Source: Deltaproteobacteria bacterium
Lineage (GTDB): Bacteria > Desulfobacterota > Desulfomonilia > Desulfomonilales > Desulfomonilaceae
Assembly: GCA_016875095.1 (NCBI GenBank)
Contig: VGSG01000002.1
Coordinates: forward strand, 1-64,000
Direction: 5' to 3'
DNA: 64,000 nucleotides
The notes under the pieces were generated by a model, which worked only from the letters and a program-made list of their open reading frames with translations, was not told the origin of the DNA and did not search any database. This document shows positions 17,757-27,528 of this stretch, one piece after another. Position numbers and translations under genes: made by a program. The stretch's first letter is position 1. Every line of letters starts with the position of its first letter.

Positions 17757-19033
17757 TGTGTACGACGTTTCGCCGCCGGATTACGCTTGGTCAGCGACCT
17801 CACGGGAGCGCTCCCCGAAGCCTTGGAAAAGAAGACAAAGAAATCCTTGGTGTATCCGTTCTCGTACCTTTCAAGGGTGTACTTGCCCTGTTCCGGTGAG
17901 AGCCTGAGCTTGCGCAGAAGATTGCCGGTGGAATCTCGAAGATAGAGGTTCCCCACGATGTTGGCGGGATTCGCGTCCGCATGAATGGCTCGCTCACAGC
18001 CGGCCAGGACGAGCGCTTTGGCCATGTCCTTGGTTCCCACGTGGTGGCCGATGGCAAAGACCAGGTTGCCGTCATCCCTGATGCCGAACGCGCTCCGATG
18101 GGCAACGTACCAGGCGTGCTCCCCTTCCACGCTCTTTGCTCCGTGCCCGAGGAGAAAGCCCAGGCCGATTTCCGAATCCTCAAGACGATCCTTTCTCACC
18201 ACTGCGCGAACCACGAGTCCGTTCTTGACGATGAGGTGTCGGAGCTGCCGAGCGTCAATGACGAGGTGTTGCGGTATATCGGAACTCCACTCCTGAATGT
18301 CCACTGAGCCGTCCTTGAAAATGATCAGCGTAGCCATACCATCCACCATGGGGTACAGAACTCTTCCGCGGAAGATGGCGCCTGCGCCCTGGGAGTGCCG
18401 CTGCATCCACATAGCGTTCGTAACGGCCATGATCCTGGGCAAGAGCTGCGGTTCCACCCGTGAGAGGGCGGCGTTAGCCGCCGGCTCCTGAGAGCCTACG
18501 TAGTACCGCATCGCCACCTTGCTCATGTCGATCACCATCATGTACACGATGGCGTTCGGGAACTGCACGCTCGATCGATAGAACGTCTTGTACACGATGG
18601 GTTCGCCCAAGACGTCCCGGGGGCTGCTCGCGGATTCCCATATCCCTTCGCCTTCCAAGGGCGGGTCCATGTAGAGTGGCTTGATGTTTTCCAGGCGCAG
18701 TAGGCGCAGAGGATCGCGGGCGAGAAGGTCCACTTCTTCCGCGTCCTCGTAAACTACGCCTTCGGCGGCACCTACCGGCGTTCCGGACGATTGCGTTTGA
18801 TTACGTGAAGGGCTCGATATCGTCGATCCGCCGGCGTCACCGACTCGTTCCGGAGCTTTGGTAATCCGGTCGCGCGATACGGAGAGGTTCGTGTTTCCAG
18901 TCGACGACTGAGCCACAGGCACGGTCTTGGAAGCCTCGTTAAGCTGACACGAGCCTTTCGCCGGAAACAGAACAAACCACAGGACAGCTAACCCGAACGA
19001 CACTCCTTTGAGCACGCTCACAACCCTCGTCAT
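17753..19033 (-). CDS. exported phosphodiester-glycosidase-like (NAGPA/DUF2233) protein
   Basis: A 426-residue protein with an N-terminal signal (FGLAVLWFVLFPAKGSC), a Ser/Thr-rich linker and a C-terminal domain with features of the NAGPA (phosphodiester glycosidase) family: secreted, a strand set around AMRYYVGSQE, an ATLIIFKDGSVDIQEW step, RSAFGIRDDGNLVFAIG and a late MAKALVLAGCERAIHADANPANI. In NAGPA members that last position usually reads as N/D-LDGGGS; here it is HADANP, so catalysis is uncertain. It is the first gene of a two-gene unit with the TPR protein. Family call is moderate. Confidence 0.6.
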   Translation of the reverse strand: MTRVVSVLKGVSFGLAVLWFVLFPAKGSCQLNEASKTVPVAQSSTGNTNLSVSRDRITKAPERVGDAGGSTISSPSRNQTQSSGTPVGAAEGVVYEDAEEVDLLARDPLRLLRLENIKPLYMDPPLEGEGIWESASSPRDVLGEPIVYKTFYRSSVQFPNAIVYMMVIDMSKVAMRYYVGSQEPAANAALSRVEPQLLPRIMAVTNAMWMQRHSQGAGAIFRGRVLYPMVDGMATLIIFKDGSVDIQEWSSDIPQHLVIDARQLRHLIVKNGLVVRAVVRKDRLEDSEIGLGFLLGHGAKSVEGEHAWYVAHRSAFGIRDDGNLVFAIGHHVGTKDMAKALVLAGCERAIHADANPANIVGNLYLRDSTGNLLRKLRLSPEQGKYTLERYENGYTKDFFVFFSKASGSAPVRSLTKRNPAAKRRTQ

Positions 19034-19245
19034 ACGTCCCGAACTACATTAGACACGCGGCTCTGAAAGCCACGACAACGGTTGGAAGGCGGAAACCGCC
19101 CACCGTCCGGTCCCGAGACCATCTATCCCCGCTTCGTCGCATCCGTCAGCGTTCGGCCCAAATCTTAAGGAATTTGTCGATTCCCCGCAGTCGACCAGGA
19201 GCGACTTATCCCCGCGGATGATGAAACTCGTATCCAGACCGATGT

Positions 19246-19274
19246 ACTATACCTGAAAAAGCGATAAATTTCAA
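19246..19274 (-). promoter_or_regulatory. candidate sigma-70 promoter for the glycosidase-like/TPR operon
   Basis: Read on the minus strand, TTGAAA (19274-19269) and TATAGT (19251-19246) are separated by exactly 17 bases. Transcription would begin near 19239, giving a leader of about 200 bases before the start codon at 19033. Confidence 0.55.
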
Positions 19275-19340
19275 TGAGGAATAAACTTGACCGCTACCAG
19301 ACCTGCGTTCGTGAGCACTCCGCAGCCGAGGTTCGTTGGC

Positions 19341-20156
19341 TCAATTTGGTCGATTAAATTCCATAAGTATGGCTTCCAGAACTCCTCCCCCAATGGCTCT
19401 GGCTTTCTCGGATATGGTGAAACAATGGGTTCTGTCCGCCCGCGGATCCACGTCCCCAAGCTTCATATTCCTGAACACATGCGCGCCGGGGCGTATGAGT
19501 CCTCTGAGCACCCCGTCAAGAGCGGCCTTCACCGCAAGGCCCGCGACCTCTCCCACCGTTTCTCCTTTTTCAATGGGTTCACCAATGGCGCGATCCGACA
19601 GAAATACGCCGTCTCCGGGGGATCGGAGCACTCTCCGGACACTCTCCCCCGCGATCTCTCCGGGGGCGCCGGTATCAGGCTCAGGCGGACCGTGAGATAT
19701 GACCTTTCCCAGGTTGTGGCCGCGGTTGGTCTCTATCACGTATTTAACGTCTTGCCCGGCAAAGAAGCCTGGGCCAAGGCCAATGACCAACGGAGCGTCG
19801 TCGATGGCTGTTCCGGTGTTTCTCTTGGCGAGGATGGCGTCTATGACGATGTGGGGCTGGACAATGGTCACCGCCATCTTGTCCGGATCAACGAAAACCG
19901 GAATGCGGGAGGAAGCCCAGACTCGATCGACTTCGTCGACGGACGAGATACGCACCGCGGTGATCCCTTCAACAGTCTGGGTCCCTTCGTAAACGGCTTC
20001 GCTGAAACTGACCGCGCGTCTCACAGCGAGAGGGGAAGGAATTTCCAAGAGGAGGAGGCTTCCGAATCCGGCCCGATGGAGACGGCAGGCCGTGCCGGTG
20101 GCCATTTCTCCCGCTCCTCGGATGACGATCTTCAATTGCCGGAGAGAGCAAGACAT
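19341..20156 (-). CDS. yqeB: YqeB/EF2563-type selenium-dependent molybdenum hydroxylase maturation protein
   Basis: 271 residues with the pattern of the YqeB/EF2563 family: KIVIRGAGEMATGTACRLHRAGF (Rossmann-like nucleotide-binding start), VFVDPD, DAILAKRNTGT, APLVIGLGPGFFAGQDVKYVIETNRGHNLGKVI and a C-terminal GGGVLEAI. In genomes that use selenium as a labile cofactor of molybdenum hydroxylases, yqeB accompanies yqeC and selD; its biochemical role is not settled. Here the gene follows a thioredoxin gene by 16 bases. No molybdenum hydroxylase or yqeC lies nearby. Together with selA it indicates two uses of selenium in this organism. Confidence 0.8.
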   Translation of the reverse strand: MSCSLRQLKIVIRGAGEMATGTACRLHRAGFGSLLLLEIPSPLAVRRAVSFSEAVYEGTQTVEGITAVRISSVDEVDRVWASSRIPVFVDPDKMAVTIVQPHIVIDAILAKRNTGTAIDDAPLVIGLGPGFFAGQDVKYVIETNRGHNLGKVISHGPPEPDTGAPGEIAGESVRRVLRSPGDGVFLSDRAIGEPIEKGETVGEVAGLAVKAALDGVLRGLIRPGAHVFRNMKLGDVDPRADRTHCFTISEKARAIGGGVLEAILMEFNRPN

Positions 20157-20172
20157 GATGCGGGCCCGGCCA

Positions 20173-20607
20173 CTAGGCCCCGAATTCCTCGAGGGCTCGA
20201 ATAATGGTGTCCTTTGATACCACGCCCTGGAAATGATTCTTTATCTCGCCATCTTTGATGATGAAGATGGCGGGCACCCGTTGAACTCCAAATCTGCGCG
20301 CAATAAGGTTCCGGTCGGAATCCACCTTGCCGATCACCGCGCGCCCGGCTTTCTCTCTGGCCACCTCCTCGAGGATCGGATCCAGGAAACGGCAGGGGAG
20401 GCACCAGTCCGCGTAAAAATCCACCAATATGGGACGGTGGCGAGAAGCTTCCACCACTTCTTTCTCGAAATTCTCGTCCGTTAACTGGATAACTCCCAAC
20501 GCCTTTGGGGTCGAGACAGGCCGCTGCTGCTGAGACCACAGGACGATGAGCGCTCCCGTAACTACAAACGCAGCTACCGTAACAATTATTATGGTCGTGC
20601 TCTTCAT
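20173..20607 (-). CDS. membrane-anchored thioredoxin-like protein
   Basis: The 144-residue product has one N-terminal transmembrane helix (TIIIVTVAAFVVTGALIVLW) and a thioredoxin fold with the active-site motif WCLPC in VDFYADWCLPCRFLDPILEE and the cis-proline loop RVPAIFIIKDGE. It should face the periplasm and reduce or oxidise disulfides there. The motif CLPC differs from CGPC of classical thioredoxin. ATG 20607 follows AAGG at a short distance; the longer frame from 20763 has no signal or homology. It probably forms an operon with yqeB, 16 bases downstream. Confidence 0.88.
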   Translation of the reverse strand: MKSTTIIIVTVAAFVVTGALIVLWSQQQRPVSTPKALGVIQLTDENFEKEVVEASRHRPILVDFYADWCLPCRFLDPILEEVAREKAGRAVIGKVDSDRNLIARRFGVQRVPAIFIIKDGEIKNHFQGVVSKDTIIRALEEFGA

Positions 20608-20631
20608 GAGGTTGCGCCTTTCCGTTCTCGT

Positions 20632-20660
20632 ATTATGCACGTGAAACAAGCAGAGAGCAA
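20632..20660 (-). promoter_or_regulatory. candidate promoter for the thioredoxin-yqeB pair
   Basis: On the minus strand TTGCTC (20660-20655) and CATAAT (20637-20632) are spaced 17 bases apart, about 25 bases before the start at 20607. The -10 is good; the -35 matches weakly. Confidence 0.35.
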
Positions 20661-20811
20661 ACAAAAGCTGTGAAACCGACCGGACCGTCCTCACGCGCGC
20701 CGTAGCAACAATGTGAAATCGCATTGAAAACGGTGATAGACACTCGCTCGGTCTAAAATTCACGTGTGAGATGCGCCGGGATGTGGGCGTAATTTACAGC
20801 GCCTGATGAAT

Positions 20812-23067
20812 TCACAACATGTCCACAGGATCCACGTCGACCACTATTTTGAGACCATGGGCCTTGAGCCGCCCCTCGGCCTGAACCGCTCCTACAAGGT
20901 CTCGGAGCGGCCCTCTGTTTGCAGCCTTGAGCAGAAGCTGCCATCTGTGCCGACCGACCATTTTCCGTCGAGGGGATGGGGCAGGCCCCAGGATGGTCAC
21001 GTCCCGCGCCCCACCTTTGAATCGTCTTGCGGCTCTTCCTATGGCGACCGCGTTGTCCTCAACGCGCCTCTGGCTGGTTCCCTCCACGCGTATCAGGACC
21101 AGGTAGCCAAAAGGGGGGTAGAGAAGCTCCTGTCGCATCACGCTTTCCTGGTCGAAGAACTGCTCGTACGCCTGCTTCGCCGCGAACTGGATGGCTTCGT
21201 GGCCCGGATCGAAGGTCTGCAAGATCACACGTCCAGGGTCCGGGCCTCTACCTGTGCGGCCCGCGACCTGCGCGATGAGCTGGAAAGTCCGTTCCGAGGC
21301 TCGAAAGTCCGGAAAGTGAAGCGACAGGTCTCCGCAGAGCACACCGACCAACGACACCCCGGGAAAGTCGTGGCCCTTCACGATCATTTGGGTTCCGGTG
21401 AGGATATCCACCTCTTTCCTTCGGAATCGCTCCAGGATCTGTTCGAGAGCGTTTCGGCGACTGATTGCATCCCGATCCAATCGTTCGATCCGGGCGTCGG
21501 GGAACAGAGCGGCCAGCTCCTCTTCCACTTTCTGCGTGCCGACTCCTCCAAAGAAGAGCTTGCTTCCGGCGCATTCGGGGCATAAAGGCGGAGCTGCCCG
21601 CGAGAAGCCGCAGATGTGGCACCTCAGATCGCGGGCCCTCTTGTGGTGGGCCAGGCTGATATCGCAGTTGGGGCATTTGAAAACGTGGCCGCACGATCGG
21701 CACTGGGCAAAGGTGTCAAAGCCTCTCCGATTGAGGAAGAGCACAATCTGCTCCTGTCGTTCCAGAACGTCTGCAATGGCCCTGAGCAACGGCGGAGTGA
21801 GGAACGCTCGCTTTTGGTCGCTCTTGACCGCGGTCTTCAGGTCCACCAGCTCCACGTTAGGCAGAGCCCCGCCGTGATACCTGCCGGGTAGATCCAGCCG
21901 AGTGATTTTCCCGCGTTGGGCGTTGACGAATGTCTCAAACGAAGGCGTGGCGCTGCCCAGAATCACACACGCGGCGCCGAGCTTAGCCCTCGCGATGGCC
22001 ATATCCCTCGCGTTATAAGGGCAACTATCTTCTTGCTTGTACGAAGGATCATGCTCCTCGTCCACAACGATCAGCCCCAACCGCTCCAGCGGCGCGAAGA
22101 CGGCTGAACGGGCGCCGATCACCACATTCACCTGACCTGACCTGATGCGACGCCATTCGTCCAGTCGTTGAGCTCTGGTCAAGCCGCTGTGAAAGAGCGC
22201 GACTCCTCCGCCCAGACGTCTCAAGAAACGGCGAGCCAACTGGGGAGTCAACGCAATCTCGGGGACCAGAACAAGCGCCCGTTTACCTTGCGCAAGGGTC
22301 TCTTGGATTGCCCGAAGGTACACTTCGGTCTTGCCCGATCCTGTAACGCCGAAGAGGAGAAAAGGTTCGAAGCCGCCGACTCGCGCCGCGGCCTGAATCG
22401 CGTGGAACGCGGTCTGCTGGTCCGCGGTTAATTCAGGCGCTTCGCCTGCTCGGCCGACTCTCGACCGAACGGGATTCAGAAGCTCCGGCAATCGTCGCCT
22501 GCCCAGACCGACCCGAGGTCGGGCAATACGCTCCTCGATCCGTGCCCAACCCTGGTCCAGAGCCGTTTCGACCCACTCGGAGCCTACGGTTCGCTCCAGC
22601 TCCCGACGGAGCATCACTCCCGAGCGAAGCAGCTTGGGCGGCAAAGAGACCGATTGATGGTCAGGTGAGCGAGCCATCAGCTCACGCGCCTCGGCGGTGA
22701 GTATGACCCAAGGTTGGGAGCGTCTATCGGAACCCGGAGGGAGCGCAGTCCGCAAAACCAACCCGTCAGGAACCAGGTAGTAGTCCGCGACCCAGCGAAT
22801 AAAATCCCAGAGCTCCGCTGTCAGGTACGGAGGCTCGTCCGGGATGTCCGCCACATCCTTGAGATCGTCCGGAGCGCGTGGCGAGTTCCCCACGCCGACC
22901 ACGAAGCCGGCCCTTATCTTGTTTCTGAAGGGAACCAACACGCGGGAACCCACCTGGATGCGTTCCGAGAGCCCCTCGGGGACCCTGTAGGTGAAGGGTC
23001 CGTCAATAGGCAGCGGCACAGCCACATCTATGAGATGCTCGCGATGGCTCACAACGGCTCTGTCCAT
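20812..23067 (-). CDS. priA: primosomal protein N' (replication restart helicase)
   Basis: PriA recognises stalled replication forks, unwinds the lagging strand and reloads the replisome. The 751-residue product contains the N-terminal DNA-binding domain (VAVPLPIDGPFTYRVPEG), Walker A (GVTGSGKTEVYLRAI), the VDEEHD box, SATPS and QVAGRTGRG helicase motifs. The zinc-binding insert is intact: CRSCGHVFKCPNCD and CHICG ... CPEC. The start is uncertain: ATG 23067 and ATG 23109 both fit, and neither has a strong ribosome-binding site; a longer frame to 23424 is unsupported. It is divergent from the membrane-protein gene at 23317. Confidence 0.94.
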   Translation of the reverse strand: MDRAVVSHREHLIDVAVPLPIDGPFTYRVPEGLSERIQVGSRVLVPFRNKIRAGFVVGVGNSPRAPDDLKDVADIPDEPPYLTAELWDFIRWVADYYLVPDGLVLRTALPPGSDRRSQPWVILTAEARELMARSPDHQSVSLPPKLLRSGVMLRRELERTVGSEWVETALDQGWARIEERIARPRVGLGRRRLPELLNPVRSRVGRAGEAPELTADQQTAFHAIQAAARVGGFEPFLLFGVTGSGKTEVYLRAIQETLAQGKRALVLVPEIALTPQLARRFLRRLGGGVALFHSGLTRAQRLDEWRRIRSGQVNVVIGARSAVFAPLERLGLIVVDEEHDPSYKQEDSCPYNARDMAIARAKLGAACVILGSATPSFETFVNAQRGKITRLDLPGRYHGGALPNVELVDLKTAVKSDQKRAFLTPPLLRAIADVLERQEQIVLFLNRRGFDTFAQCRSCGHVFKCPNCDISLAHHKRARDLRCHICGFSRAAPPLCPECAGSKLFFGGVGTQKVEEELAALFPDARIERLDRDAISRRNALEQILERFRRKEVDILTGTQMIVKGHDFPGVSLVGVLCGDLSLHFPDFRASERTFQLIAQVAGRTGRGPDPGRVILQTFDPGHEAIQFAAKQAYEQFFDQESVMRQELLYPPFGYLVLIRVEGTSQRRVEDNAVAIGRAARRFKGGARDVTILGPAPSPRRKMVGRHRWQLLLKAANRGPLRDLVGAVQAEGRLKAHGLKIVVDVDPVDML

Positions 23068-23316
23068 GGCCCGGATTACACACTGAATCCCGGCGTAACT
23101 TGGTTCCATTAGCCGGGACGCTCCGCCGCAGAGAATTAGCAGACGCCCCCCGGGTTGGCAAGGTGGTTGAGGGCAGCTTTGGAAGCCAACCATGATGCTG
23201 ATTGCCCCCAGCGGCGATATCCGTTGACTTCGCGTCGGATGAGCGAGTAGATGTGAGCGGTGAGTCTGCATCCGAGGGCCCGCGTCTTCGGCCGGGGCCT
23301 TGAGGAACTCCTTCCC

Positions 23317-24816
23317 ATGCAACGAATCACCGTCCCGCACATGCTCCTCGGGTTGTGCTGCCTGGTCGTAGCGATCCCTTTCCTCGCGGTTACGTTTCCT
23401 CCAATAACCGACTTGCCGCAACAAGCCGCGCAGATACGGCTTTTTCTGGAAACAGTGAAGGATCCGGAGCAGGGCCCCTACGTGATACAGTGGTTCACGC
23501 CGTACAGCCTGTCATACGCTCTTCTGGGAGCGAGCTGGGTGGTTTTCGGCCCACTTAGCGCGGGTCGCATGGCAATGCTGACCATAGCGCTCCTCTGGGT
23601 AATCGCCATACACGGCCTGGCAAGCGCACGGAGCCGTTCTCCGGAATCCGCGACGGTCGCGTCGCTTTTCGTTTTCAATCACGTGCTGTACTGGGGCTTC
23701 TACAGCTTCGCTCTGGGGTGGCCCGCCTTTATGCTCTGGTTCCTCTTGGTGGATCGAACTCGCGCCACCGCGTGGTCCGTGGGGCAGGCGCTCCTGTGGA
23801 TGGGCGCCGCGGTTCTCCTCTATGTCTGCCACGTGTTGTGGCTGATGGCAGGGGTCTGCTGGCTTGTTTTGAGCAGCCTGCTCTTCCGTGTTTCTTTCAA
23901 AGAAGCCGCCATTCGAGGTCTTTGTGCGGCGCCGGCGCTGGCGCTTGCCGCCGTGTGGTACCCGGAGTTTGCCACTTCGGATATGGCCACTCCTTTGCTG
24001 TGGGCCACCCCTTTTCTCGAGCGATTGAGCTTCTTCCGATTTACCGACGCGGCCCTGGGCGGGCTCCAAGGATTTGCGGATGAGTTGATTCTTTTGCTCG
24101 TGCTCGGCTGGATCCTGCTGGCAGTGTTACAGAACCGGAACGACCTCAAAGACCGCATGAACCGGCCCCTGCTCGCCGCGGGTCTGATGTTCCTTGTCTT
24201 TGCGATAGCGTTGCCTGACAAGTACATGAACACAATCCGATTCGGGCAAAGGTGGATGCCGTTTGCCATGATAATGCTGCTCCTGGCGTTGCCTGCGCCG
24301 AGCCTGACACCGCTCATTCGACGGGCTGCGGCCGTCACGCTCGTCCTCGCTTTGTCCGGGTTGACCACCGCGGCCTGGATCATGTTCGAGACCAAGGAAT
24401 TGTCGGGCCTGAGAGGCGCCTTGGCCGCGCTGCCGGAATATTCAAGTCTCATGGGACTGGATTTCGTCAAGAAAAGCGAGTTCATCAAAGGTCGGCCGTT
24501 CATCCAGATTTTCGCGTACGGACAGGTTCTGAAGGCTGCGAGGCTGAATTTCTCTTTCGCGGAGTTCTCGCCGTGTCTGGTCGTGTACAAGGGTCGATTT
24601 CTCAAACCCTGGACGAGTGGGCTGGAATGGCGCCCGGAGTGGGTCAAGCCCTCGGACCTGGATTACTTCGAACACGTGCTCGTGAATGGCGACGACCGAA
24701 TTCAGGATATCGTCCGCTCCGAGCCAAAGCTCGAACCCGTGACCGAACATGGCCGATGGCGTTTGTATCGGGTAAAGGAATCGCCTCGGGATAGCCTTCC
24801 TGAGACGACACGTTGA
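23317..24816 (+). CDS. polytopic membrane protein, possibly a glycosyltransferase-type enzyme
   Basis: 499 residues with about ten hydrophobic segments spread from residue 10 to 370, followed by a soluble C-terminal third. The start LGLCCLVVAIPFLAVTFPPITDLPQQAAQIRL resembles GT-C type integral membrane glycosyltransferases, where an acidic loop follows the first helix (PITDLPQ), but I cannot assign a family. It starts at ATG 23317, with GAGG about 11 bases upstream. The gene next to it on the other strand encodes a heparinase-type protein, so a role in cell-surface polysaccharide is possible. Function not known. Confidence 0.65.
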   Translation: MQRITVPHMLLGLCCLVVAIPFLAVTFPPITDLPQQAAQIRLFLETVKDPEQGPYVIQWFTPYSLSYALLGASWVVFGPLSAGRMAMLTIALLWVIAIHGLASARSRSPESATVASLFVFNHVLYWGFYSFALGWPAFMLWFLLVDRTRATAWSVGQALLWMGAAVLLYVCHVLWLMAGVCWLVLSSLLFRVSFKEAAIRGLCAAPALALAAVWYPEFATSDMATPLLWATPFLERLSFFRFTDAALGGLQGFADELILLLVLGWILLAVLQNRNDLKDRMNRPLLAAGLMFLVFAIALPDKYMNTIRFGQRWMPFAMIMLLLALPAPSLTPLIRRAAAVTLVLALSGLTTAAWIMFETKELSGLRGALAALPEYSSLMGLDFVKKSEFIKGRPFIQIFAYGQVLKAARLNFSFAEFSPCLVVYKGRFLKPWTSGLEWRPEWVKPSDLDYFEHVLVNGDDRIQDIVRSEPKLEPVTEHGRWRLYRVKESPRDSLPETTR

Positions 24817-24876
24817 CTCGGGCACAACCGCGGAGCGGGCCACCGAATGCCTGATGGACGCGCGCAGATGGCTGAC

Positions 24877-27264
24877 TCATAGCTCACGACGGGCAACGAA
24901 CCATTCCATACGGACGTCCTCGCCTTGCAACACAGCCGCGACAGATTGGCACGAGAGACCATATCCGGACGAGAACCCATAGTTCTCCATCGACCAAGCG
25001 GCATTCACTGAACTCACCGTCACTTCTAGTTTCCCACATACCAGTCGGATCTTTCCCGGTTCCCCTATCTCGTGAACCTCGCAGTTCGGCCACAAATGCA
25101 GTCGAATCTCTTTCGCACTGTTGCTTTCGCACTCGTCCACGACCTTGATGCGAGTGGATTCGATTTGAATTGTGCGTCGGTGCGGGGCTCCGAAGCCCAC
25201 GTGTTCGCCAATGAACAGATCATGTCCTGCCTCGATGACCCGACCGCGAGCACGGTTGGGTAGTCGAAAAGCCCCGGATAAACCAGGTAGCAGCGGGTTT
25301 TGTTCTTTTCCGGGAATGCTCAGGGTGTTGTGCATCGCAGTGGATCTGAACAAATTTCGACGTTCTAAAGAACACGTGTAGCAGTACGTTCCAGAATCTA
25401 TAAGGATCGGCACGCCATCTATCGCGAGTTCAATGGAGAGCTGATCGTTGTGAGCATGACCGCCCCGGCCGTCATGGCCCTGGCCTCCGCAGCGAACCGC
25501 CAGATAAAGCCGATTGGATTTGTACACATAGAGCCCGAAATCCGGGTATGCGAACAGGCGCAGGCCGGCTCGCAATCCTGATTCCGTGGCTTGAGACTCT
25601 GTGTTGTTGGGCCCTCTTGGCGAGTGGAGAGCTACAGCCGGAAAGTTGACTCTCTTATCGCGGGCGAGGGCGCGCATAACCCGAGTTTCGATAGACTCGG
25701 CATCGGAGTCCTCGCGCTGCCTAGGTCGCCTCACAAGGCCATCCCAGGCTTCCCGCAGGTGGCGATGGTCCAGGTGATCCTCATCCCAGTGCGTTTGGTC
25801 ATCAGCAAGGCCGTTATAGTCCTTCAGGTTCAGATACAAGTCCTTGGCTTGCGCCACTGTCAGCGCTCGGCGCCTGGGCCTAATCTTGAAAAAGCGCCCG
25901 TTATCGTTATCCCCGATTTGTGGCGCCCGGCCGTCAGGTCTGGTGATGCGCTCCGAGAACTCGACCATCTTTGCCAGGCGCTCAAACCATCCGGGCGGGA
26001 AGGGTGACAGAGGCCCGTTTCCCGGCAAGGGAAAGAAGCTCATGGGGCCCGGTTTGAGAGGAGGTCTCACTTTATGCCGGCGGTAATCGTATTCGAGGAG
26101 CGCTTGCCGCTTCTCTTCGGGAAGGCCCAGAGTGATCCCTGTTCCGTAAAGCGCCATCTCCGCGACCAGGCGATGGTAACTTGTGGATGCCTCAAAATGG
26201 GCCCCATCGGGCAGAAATTGGCGCTCGGTCTCGGATATAAGCTCCTGGATTGCAAACGCGAGCCATGCGTCGATTTCGGGTGTTCGAGGGAGGTACGCGG
26301 CCACAAAGAGAAGGCCCACAATATCAGCAAGGTAGTGGTTCGCGCGGAATTCGGCTGAGTGCTCAAGGTTGTTCACGATGTGGCAGCCGTGCTCGCACAG
26401 GCTGCGAACAAAGACCGCTTCAAAGGCTGGGTCCAAGCTCGCGCCGAAAGAGGCGAAAAGGTCGTGGGCCAGCAGCCAATTCGCGGCGCGTATGGCAACA
26501 TCCATGCTCGAATGCCAATTGACGCCGAATCGAGGAGGATTAACGGCAATAAAGTCCAAGACCTGATTGCGGAATTCGGCCAAAAAGCGATCTGCAAGAC
26601 CCGGCGCGGCCTGCGCATCGGAGCCCTCGTCGGACACGACCAGCCCATACGCCCAGCCCATTTGCATGAGATGCTGCATCCGCGACAGCTCCCACGGAAC
26701 TTTGACGTCCGCGCCCGGGGAATGGCCGTATGAGATATCCCGGTACCACGTGCGCTCTGACCACCGGAATCCGGACTTGAAATCAAGGCTCCAGTCAATC
26801 GGCTGATAATCAGGCCCAATGAGCCGCCAGATGCGCCGCGCCTCGACCACATTGGCGGGATTGAGCAGCTTTTGGAGCCACACGCCTTCCTTGTCCGCCG
26901 CGGGAGGCGGCGTACTGAAATAGACGTGGCCCTCCATTCCGTCGCACTTCATGCCGCGCTTTACCTGGACCCAGCCGGACCCGAGTAAATCGAACCGGCG
27001 CTCGATGAAGAGACGAGCCACGTCTAGAATTTCTTCGCGCTCGGATTCAGACATCGAAACGCCGATGTGGTTGAGATAGCGAACCAGGCTCAAGTGGGGC
27101 AAAGGAGCGTCGATAGCATAGGTGCAATTCAGGATGTCTTCTTTGCGTTGACCGCGGTTTCGCACGCCTGTGATCAGCCGCTCCACGCCTGCGCCCACAA
27201 GCTTGTGCGGCGGAAGTGAGCAAAGCAGATACCAGTAATGCTGAAGCCTGGGAATAAGACTCAT
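24877..27264 (-). CDS. heparinase II/III family protein
   Basis: A 795-residue protein with the two-domain layout of the heparinase II/III family: an N-terminal alpha/alpha toroid (about residues 60-400, including NPPRFGVNWHSSMDVAIRAANWL and the HYLADIVGLLFVA region) and a C-terminal beta-sandwich with GGHAHNDQLSIELAIDGVPILIDSGTYCY, the characteristic H-x-H/N-D block. Homologues degrade or modify acidic polysaccharides by a lyase mechanism; in this genomic position it could process a capsule or exopolysaccharide. No signal peptide is evident. Convergent with the membrane protein gene. Confidence 0.9.
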   Translation of the reverse strand: MSLIPRLQHYWYLLCSLPPHKLVGAGVERLITGVRNRGQRKEDILNCTYAIDAPLPHLSLVRYLNHIGVSMSESEREEILDVARLFIERRFDLLGSGWVQVKRGMKCDGMEGHVYFSTPPPAADKEGVWLQKLLNPANVVEARRIWRLIGPDYQPIDWSLDFKSGFRWSERTWYRDISYGHSPGADVKVPWELSRMQHLMQMGWAYGLVVSDEGSDAQAAPGLADRFLAEFRNQVLDFIAVNPPRFGVNWHSSMDVAIRAANWLLAHDLFASFGASLDPAFEAVFVRSLCEHGCHIVNNLEHSAEFRANHYLADIVGLLFVAAYLPRTPEIDAWLAFAIQELISETERQFLPDGAHFEASTSYHRLVAEMALYGTGITLGLPEEKRQALLEYDYRRHKVRPPLKPGPMSFFPLPGNGPLSPFPPGWFERLAKMVEFSERITRPDGRAPQIGDNDNGRFFKIRPRRRALTVAQAKDLYLNLKDYNGLADDQTHWDEDHLDHRHLREAWDGLVRRPRQREDSDAESIETRVMRALARDKRVNFPAVALHSPRGPNNTESQATESGLRAGLRLFAYPDFGLYVYKSNRLYLAVRCGGQGHDGRGGHAHNDQLSIELAIDGVPILIDSGTYCYTCSLERRNLFRSTAMHNTLSIPGKEQNPLLPGLSGAFRLPNRARGRVIEAGHDLFIGEHVGFGAPHRRTIQIESTRIKVVDECESNSAKEIRLHLWPNCEVHEIGEPGKIRLVCGKLEVTVSSVNAAWSMENYGFSSGYGLSCQSVAAVLQGEDVRMEWFVARREL

Positions 27265-27387
27265 ACAGCAGCCCTAAGCACTGAGAAAAAGATGGCCTCT
27301 CGGTTAGCTCGATCGCGCGGCCTTCGATCGTGGCGTCGCGCGTACACCAGTACGATGCGCCGAAAATCGAACAAGGCTTTGTTCTTT

Positions 27388-27465
27388 GTGGGACAGGCAT
27401 CCCGCCTGTCTATCCCCGCCGCCGCACATCTCCCCAGGGCGTGACAGGCGGGACGCCTGTCCCAC
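27388..27465. repeat. inverted repeat with 23-base arms
   Basis: Arms 27388-27410 and 27443-27465 match in 22 of 23 positions; the arm includes GTGGGACAGGC and CCCGCCTGTC. Each arm is itself partly palindromic. It lies between the heparinase-type gene and the O-methyltransferase gene (27265-27528) and looks like a mobile palindromic element. Confidence 0.75.
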
Positions 27466-27528
27466 CAAAGCCCGTTGCACGGTTGCTGCCTGAAATACAT
27501 CAGCTCACTTGGCAAATCGAGCGCTAAA

